This document shows, one piece after another, positions 50,255 to 53,823 of a stretch of DNA of 53,823 nt (position 1 is its first letter; every line of letters starts with the position of its first letter). The DNA comes from Burkholderiales bacterium. Lineage in GTDB: Bacteria > Pseudomonadota > Gammaproteobacteria > Burkholderiales > Ga0077523. The stretch covers positions 1 to 53,823 of the forward strand of contig JAIEQG010000064.1 in the NCBI GenBank assembly GCA_019747905.1, read 5' to 3'. The notes under the pieces are model-generated. The model worked only from the letters and a program-made list of their open reading frames with translations. It was not told where the DNA came from and did not search any database. A program made the translations under genes and the position numbers.

Positions 50255-52391
50255 GGCAAACACCTCGCAGCACGATCCGGACGACGTCGCGCTCGCGTGG
50301 AGCGAGCGTATCGGCCTGCGCGGCCTGTCGATCCGCAGCGGCCGCGTGATGGCGGTCGCCGCCGCCGCCGCCGTGCTCGTGGTGTCGACGCTGGATCTTG
50401 CCCAGGGCCTGCGCGTTGCCACTTTCGATCTGTGGCAACGGGTGTTTCCGCGCGAACGGGCGAGCGCCCCCGCCGTCATCGTCGCGATCGACGAAGCGAG
50501 CCTCGCGGCGCACGGGCAATGGCCGTGGCCGCGCACGTTGATGGCGGCGCTGGTCGAGAACGTCGCGGCGGCACGGCCCGCGGCGATCGGCGTGGACGTG
50601 CTGTTCGCAGAGCCTGACCGCCTGTCGCCGGAACAGTTGGCACCGATGGTGGCCGGCGGCGACGCCGCCCTCGCGCGGCGGCTCGCGAGCCTGCCCGCCC
50701 ACGACGCGCAACTCGCTCTCGCCGTCGGCGCTGCGCCGGTCGTGCTGGCGGTCGCCGGCATGCCCGAGTCGGATGCGGCTCCGACGCCCGGGCCGACGAC
50801 CCCGGTGCTGGTGCGCGGACCGGAACCCATGACCGTGGCGAATCATGGGGCGTTGCTGCGGAGCATTGCCCCGATCGATGGTGCGGCACGGGGACACGGC
50901 CTCATCTCCGCCGAACCTTCGGGTCGCGTCGTGCGCCGTGCCCCGCTGGTGTCCCGGGTGGCGGGCACGCTGATGCCGGCGTTCGCCATCGAGCTGCTGC
51001 GGGTGGCGGCGGGGCTCCCGGCGATCGGACTCGAAACCGGCAACGGCGGTGTCCGGACCGTGGAACTGGGTGATCTCTCCATCCCCACCGACCGCGACGC
51101 GGCGGTCTGGATCCATTTCGCGCCGCGCACGGACCAGCGCTTCGTCTCCGCAAGCGATGTACTCGCCGGCAAGGTCGCCGCCGACGTCTTCGATCGCAAG
51201 CTGGTGATCATCGGTCTGACGGCGATCGGCCTGCTCGATTTCCACGTGATTCCCACCGGCGAGCGCGTGCCCGGCGCGGAGATCCACGCCCAGTTGCTGG
51301 AGGGTATCTTCGATCAGGACCTGCTGCTGCGGCCGAAGTGGTCATCGTGGGCCGAAGCACTGGCGCTGGCGGGGCTCGCGGCGCTGGCGGTGGTCGGTGC
51401 CGGGCGTTGGCGACCGCGGGTCAGCGTGTATGCCGGTGTCGGTGCCGGTGTCGCGCTGGTACTGGTCGCTGCGGCCCTGATGCGTTTTGGCGGCGTCCTG
51501 GTGGACGTGGCCTGGCCGCTGCTCGGCGGGGCCGCCGCCTTCGCCGTGGTGCTGATGGCCACGCTGGCGGAGACCGATCGGCAGCGCCGCGTGCTGCGGC
51601 GCGCGCTCAACGAAGAGCGCATCGCGACGGCACGCAACGCCGGCGAGCAGGAGGCGGCGCGGCGCGTCCAGATGGGCATGCTGCCACCCGAAGACGGACG
51701 GGCCGTCGCCGATCCGCGCGTGGCGATCGCGGCACTCGCCGAGCCGGCGCGCAGCGTGGGCGGTGATCTCTACGATTACTTCATGCTCGACGATCGCCGC
51801 CTGTTCCTCATGGTGGGCGACGTGGCGGGCAAGGGCCTGCCGGCTGCGCTCTTCATGTCCGTCGCGAAAGCGCTGATCAAGAGCGCGGCCTTGCGCGGCA
51901 CGAGCCCGCTCGACGCGATCATCGACGAAGCCCACGGCGAACTCGCGCGCGACAATCCCGGGCAGCTCTTCATCACGCTGTTCGTCGGCATCCTCGATCT
52001 CGATGCCGGCAGCCTGGAGTGGTGCAACGCCGGCCACGAGCCGCCCCTCGTGTTGAATGCCGACGGCACCAGCGCCCGCCCGCTGTACGGTGCGAGTGGA
52101 CCGCCGCTGTGCGTGATCGAGAGCTATCCGTACGAGGTGAACCGCGATGCGCTGGCACCCTCCGAACGCCTGTGCATCGTCACCGATGGCGTGACCGAAG
52201 CCCATGGGACGAGCGATGAACTGCTCGGGCGCGAACGACTCGCTCGGTTTCTCGCCACCGTCGGGCCGGGCGCGGCCGGTGTGCGCGATGCCATCCGCGC
52301 TCTCCTGCAGGAGCACGGCGGCGAGCGCGAGCGTGCGGACGACGCGACCGTGCTGGTGGTCGAATGGCGCGGCGCGGAATCGCCGGCGTGA
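50247..52391 (+). CDS. CHASE2-SpoIIE (PP2C) membrane phosphatase, RsbU-like
   Basis: A 714-residue signalling protein. A first membrane helix (about 37-55) leads to a periplasmic CHASE2 sensor (about 60-365: ERASAPAVIVAIDEASL, WPWPRTLMAALVENV), then three helices (about 375-450), a short coiled coil and a PP2C/SpoIIE domain (about 500-712) with the metal-binding acids in GGDLYDYF, VGDVAGKGLPAALFM and VTDGVTEAHG and the final DDATVLVVEW. It should dephosphorylate the STAS protein when CHASE2 senses an outside signal. CHASE2 is more often joined to cyclases or kinases. Confidence 0.92.
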   Translation: MSEANTSQHDPDDVALAWSERIGLRGLSIRSGRVMAVAAAAAVLVVSTLDLAQGLRVATFDLWQRVFPRERASAPAVIVAIDEASLAAHGQWPWPRTLMAALVENVAAARPAAIGVDVLFAEPDRLSPEQLAPMVAGGDAALARRLASLPAHDAQLALAVGAAPVVLAVAGMPESDAAPTPGPTTPVLVRGPEPMTVANHGALLRSIAPIDGAARGHGLISAEPSGRVVRRAPLVSRVAGTLMPAFAIELLRVAAGLPAIGLETGNGGVRTVELGDLSIPTDRDAAVWIHFAPRTDQRFVSASDVLAGKVAADVFDRKLVIIGLTAIGLLDFHVIPTGERVPGAEIHAQLLEGIFDQDLLLRPKWSSWAEALALAGLAALAVVGAGRWRPRVSVYAGVGAGVALVLVAAALMRFGGVLVDVAWPLLGGAAAFAVVLMATLAETDRQRRVLRRALNEERIATARNAGEQEAARRVQMGMLPPEDGRAVADPRVAIAALAEPARSVGGDLYDYFMLDDRRLFLMVGDVAGKGLPAALFMSVAKALIKSAALRGTSPLDAIIDEAHGELARDNPGQLFITLFVGILDLDAGSLEWCNAGHEPPLVLNADGTSARPLYGASGPPLCVIESYPYEVNRDALAPSERLCIVTDGVTEAHGTSDELLGRERLARFLATVGPGAAGVRDAIRALLQEHGGERERADDATVLVVEWRGAESPA

Positions 52392-52419
52392 AGAGACCCG
52401 CGGTCGTTACCGGCGCGGG

Positions 52420-53055
52420 TCAGCGCGCCGTGATCTCGACGCGGCGGTTGCGCGGTTCGGCCTTGCCGGCCGCGTTCGGGTACAGCGGCTCGCGACTGCC
52501 GCGCGCGACCAGCGTGATGAGAGTCGGCCGCACGCCGGCGCGGATCAGTTCATCGTTGACCCGCTTCGCGCGCTGCTGCGAGAGCTGGTTGTTGAATCGG
52601 TCGCTGCCGATGGCGTCGGTGTGGCCCGTGACCGTGATCTCCGGCGCCGGGCGGCGCATCAGTTCGTCGTGGACTTCGACGATGGCGGATTTCGACTCGG
52701 CCGTGAGCTCGTCCTTGCCTTCGATGAAGTACAGCACGTACGTCGCCGGGCGCGGAGGCAGGGCATCCAGTGCGGGGCCGAACGTCTGGCGCAGTTCCTC
52801 GGGCGTGAGAGCCGCGGGCTCGACGGCGAAGGGGCCGCGGACGCGCGCGGCCGTCTGCTTCGCATCCAGCAGCAGGGCGTTGTTTTCCTGGTGCACGACG
52901 ACCGAACCGTACGAACCATCGGACTTCGCCACCAGGGCGATCAGGTCATCGCGGGCCATCGTCGGCGGCAGTGGCGGAGAGACCGACGAGCGGGGGGCGC
53001 ATGCGCCCGTCAGTGCGACGATGACGGCGATCGCAGCCCGGACAGAACCCCGCAT
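52420..53055 (-). CDS. OmpA-family lipoprotein
   Basis: A 211-residue lipoprotein (lipobox TGAC, Cys19) with a C-terminal OmpA-like peptidoglycan-binding domain (about 105-211): YVLYFIEGKDELTAESK, the TGHTDAIGSDRFNNQLSQQRAKRV signature and ARGSREPLYPN. The N-terminal part has no clear domain. It follows the FecR-domain gene by one base. The pair lies on the strand opposite to the partner-switch genes and may be part of its signal input. Confidence 0.87.
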   Translation of the reverse strand: MRGSVRAAIAVIVALTGACAPRSSVSPPLPPTMARDDLIALVAKSDGSYGSVVVHQENNALLLDAKQTAARVRGPFAVEPAALTPEELRQTFGPALDALPPRPATYVLYFIEGKDELTAESKSAIVEVHDELMRRPAPEITVTGHTDAIGSDRFNNQLSQQRAKRVNDELIRAGVRPTLITLVARGSREPLYPNAAGKAEPRNRRVEITAR

Positions 53056-53056
53056 C

Positions 53057-53509
53057 TCAGCGGACCGGGTCGTCGACCTTGACCACGAACTCCGTGCCGC
53101 GCACGCCCATGATGGCGGCGGGGGTGCGGATCTTCATCGACTCCGGCGAGGCCTTCACCATCTTGCCCGAGACCGCGGCGAGCGTGCCGCGGGCGAGGTT
53201 CGCTTCCAGGGCTCCCTTGCCGCTGGCGGCATCGAACGCGTACTTGTCGAGGATCAGGACCGAGTTCGGGCCGGCCGAGAGCATCGAGTTGTCGGTGAAC
53301 GAGATACCGACCGAGCCATCGGCACCGGTGCTGAGCACGTCTTTCTCCTGCACCGGCATGCCGACCGTGGCGGGCAGCCGCTGACCGGCGCGATCGATGG
53401 TGACGGTGCCCTTGGAGGTCTTCACACGTCCGGCATCCGCGGCGAGGGCGAGCGGCAGCGTGAGCATCAGGCAGGCGAATACGAGGGCGCGAGAGCAGGC
53501 AACGTGCAT
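53057..53509 (-). CDS. FecR-domain periplasmic protein
   Basis: A 150-residue protein with a signal peptide (ALVFACLMLTLPLALAADA) and one FecR domain (VKTSKGTVTIDRAGQRLPATVG, VLSTGADGSVGISFTDNSML, TPAAIMGVRGTEFVV). It has no membrane anchor or sigma-factor link, unlike the classical FecR of iron signalling, so it belongs to the group of secreted FecR proteins often found beside CHASE2 signalling genes. The ATG at 53509 gives the standard signal peptide. Confidence 0.85.
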   Translation of the reverse strand: MHVACSRALVFACLMLTLPLALAADAGRVKTSKGTVTIDRAGQRLPATVGMPVQEKDVLSTGADGSVGISFTDNSMLSAGPNSVLILDKYAFDAASGKGALEANLARGTLAAVSGKMVKASPESMKIRTPAAIMGVRGTEFVVKVDDPVR

Positions 53510-53623
53510 GGGATGGTCCCGAGGTGGATGTGCCGCTTGATGGAGGCAAGTTCCATTCCGCCGGATTCCAACCACCGGCAGTTCGCATTGTCCACGCTAA
53601 GACCCTGATCGGAAAGAGATCCC

Positions 53624-53823
53624 ATGCTCCTTCGCTGTACGGCACGATGGGTCGAATTCGAGACGGTGCGCCGCCATGTGGGTGAGTTCGCGGCACTGTC
53701 CGGCATATCCCGCGAAGATTGTCACAGGCTCCTGGTCGCGACCGAGGAGTTGTTCGTCAATTCGGTGCGTCATGGCTATGGCGGGGAATGCGACGGACCG
53801 ATCGTCGTGGCACTGACCGCTGG
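53624..53823 (+). CDS. RsbW-like anti-sigma factor/histidine-kinase-fold ATPase, 5' part
   Basis: The first 66 residues, cut by the window end. They match the start of the GHKL-ATPase anti-sigma kinase family: FETVRRHVGEFAALSGISREDCHRLLVATEELFVNSVRHGYGG, with the N box (EELFVNSVRHGY) that binds ATP-Mg. AAAGAG lies six bases before the ATG. It would phosphorylate the STAS protein and, in the classical scheme, hold a sigma factor; the target is outside the window. It completes the STAS-phosphatase-kinase trio. Confidence 0.85.
   Translation, partial: MLLRCTARWVEFETVRRHVGEFAALSGISREDCHRLLVATEELFVNSVRHGYGGECDGPIVVALTA

Overview
The window is about 54 kb of GC-rich, densely coded DNA from a motile, Gram-negative, probably betaproteobacterial chromosome. 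The evidence is the fliE-to-fliR flagellar order behind a FleR/FlrC-type activator with a sigma-54 promoter, the dapA-bamC pair, TonB-dependent receptors, a pqqABCDE operon, and GC-rich palindromic repeats between genes. The species cannot be named from the sequence. No rRNA, tRNA, CRISPR array, phage or insertion sequence was seen.

Layout. (1) 1-12154: end of a sigma-54 activator gene, then fliE F G H I J K, a strong terminator, then fliL M N O P Q R, all on the + strand; a hairpin element sits before fliI and a four-copy 81-bp tandem array lies between fliQ and fliR. (2) 12151-18972: housekeeping genes (methyltransferase, dapA, bamC, an MBL-fold hydrolase, a small lipoprotein, a RoxA-like ribosomal oxygenase, a PrxQ peroxiredoxin, slyD). 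(3) 18959-31691: a PQQ island. pqqA-B-C-D-E plus a two-gene ABC transporter run leftward. Divergent to them are tonB, a prolyl aminopeptidase, a histidine kinase/LuxR response regulator pair, a second pqqA identical in all 72 bases, and a PqqU/YncD-like TonB-dependent receptor. The same 17-bp palindrome, CTCATGA-N3-TCATGAG, stands upstream of both pqqA copies. (4) 31688-41566: iron genes. An Fbp-type ferric ABC transporter is split over both strands, followed by a cytochrome c-FTR1 fusion permease, a DUF2325 protein, an iron-complex receptor, bfd and bacterioferritin. Three promoters carry Fur-box-like sequences. (5) 41624-48869: a patatin lipoprotein, a NamA-type ene-reductase, NikR, a divergent TonB-dependent receptor, a PatB/MalY lyase and a NicO-type Ni/Co transporter with a His-rich loop, which together look like a nickel locus. 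(6) 48904-53823: a partner-switching module (STAS antagonist, MBL-fold protein, CHASE2-SpoIIE phosphatase, and an RsbW-like kinase cut by the window end) around an OmpA-like lipoprotein and a FecR-domain protein.

Working together: the most unusual part is the PQQ island. It appears to combine cofactor synthesis, a possible exporter, an energised outer-membrane receptor and a two-component regulator, with a duplicated precursor-peptide gene and a shared operator-like palindrome. The iron and nickel blocks each pair an outer-membrane receptor with a metal-responsive regulator or its likely binding site, and the single tonB could energise all three receptors.
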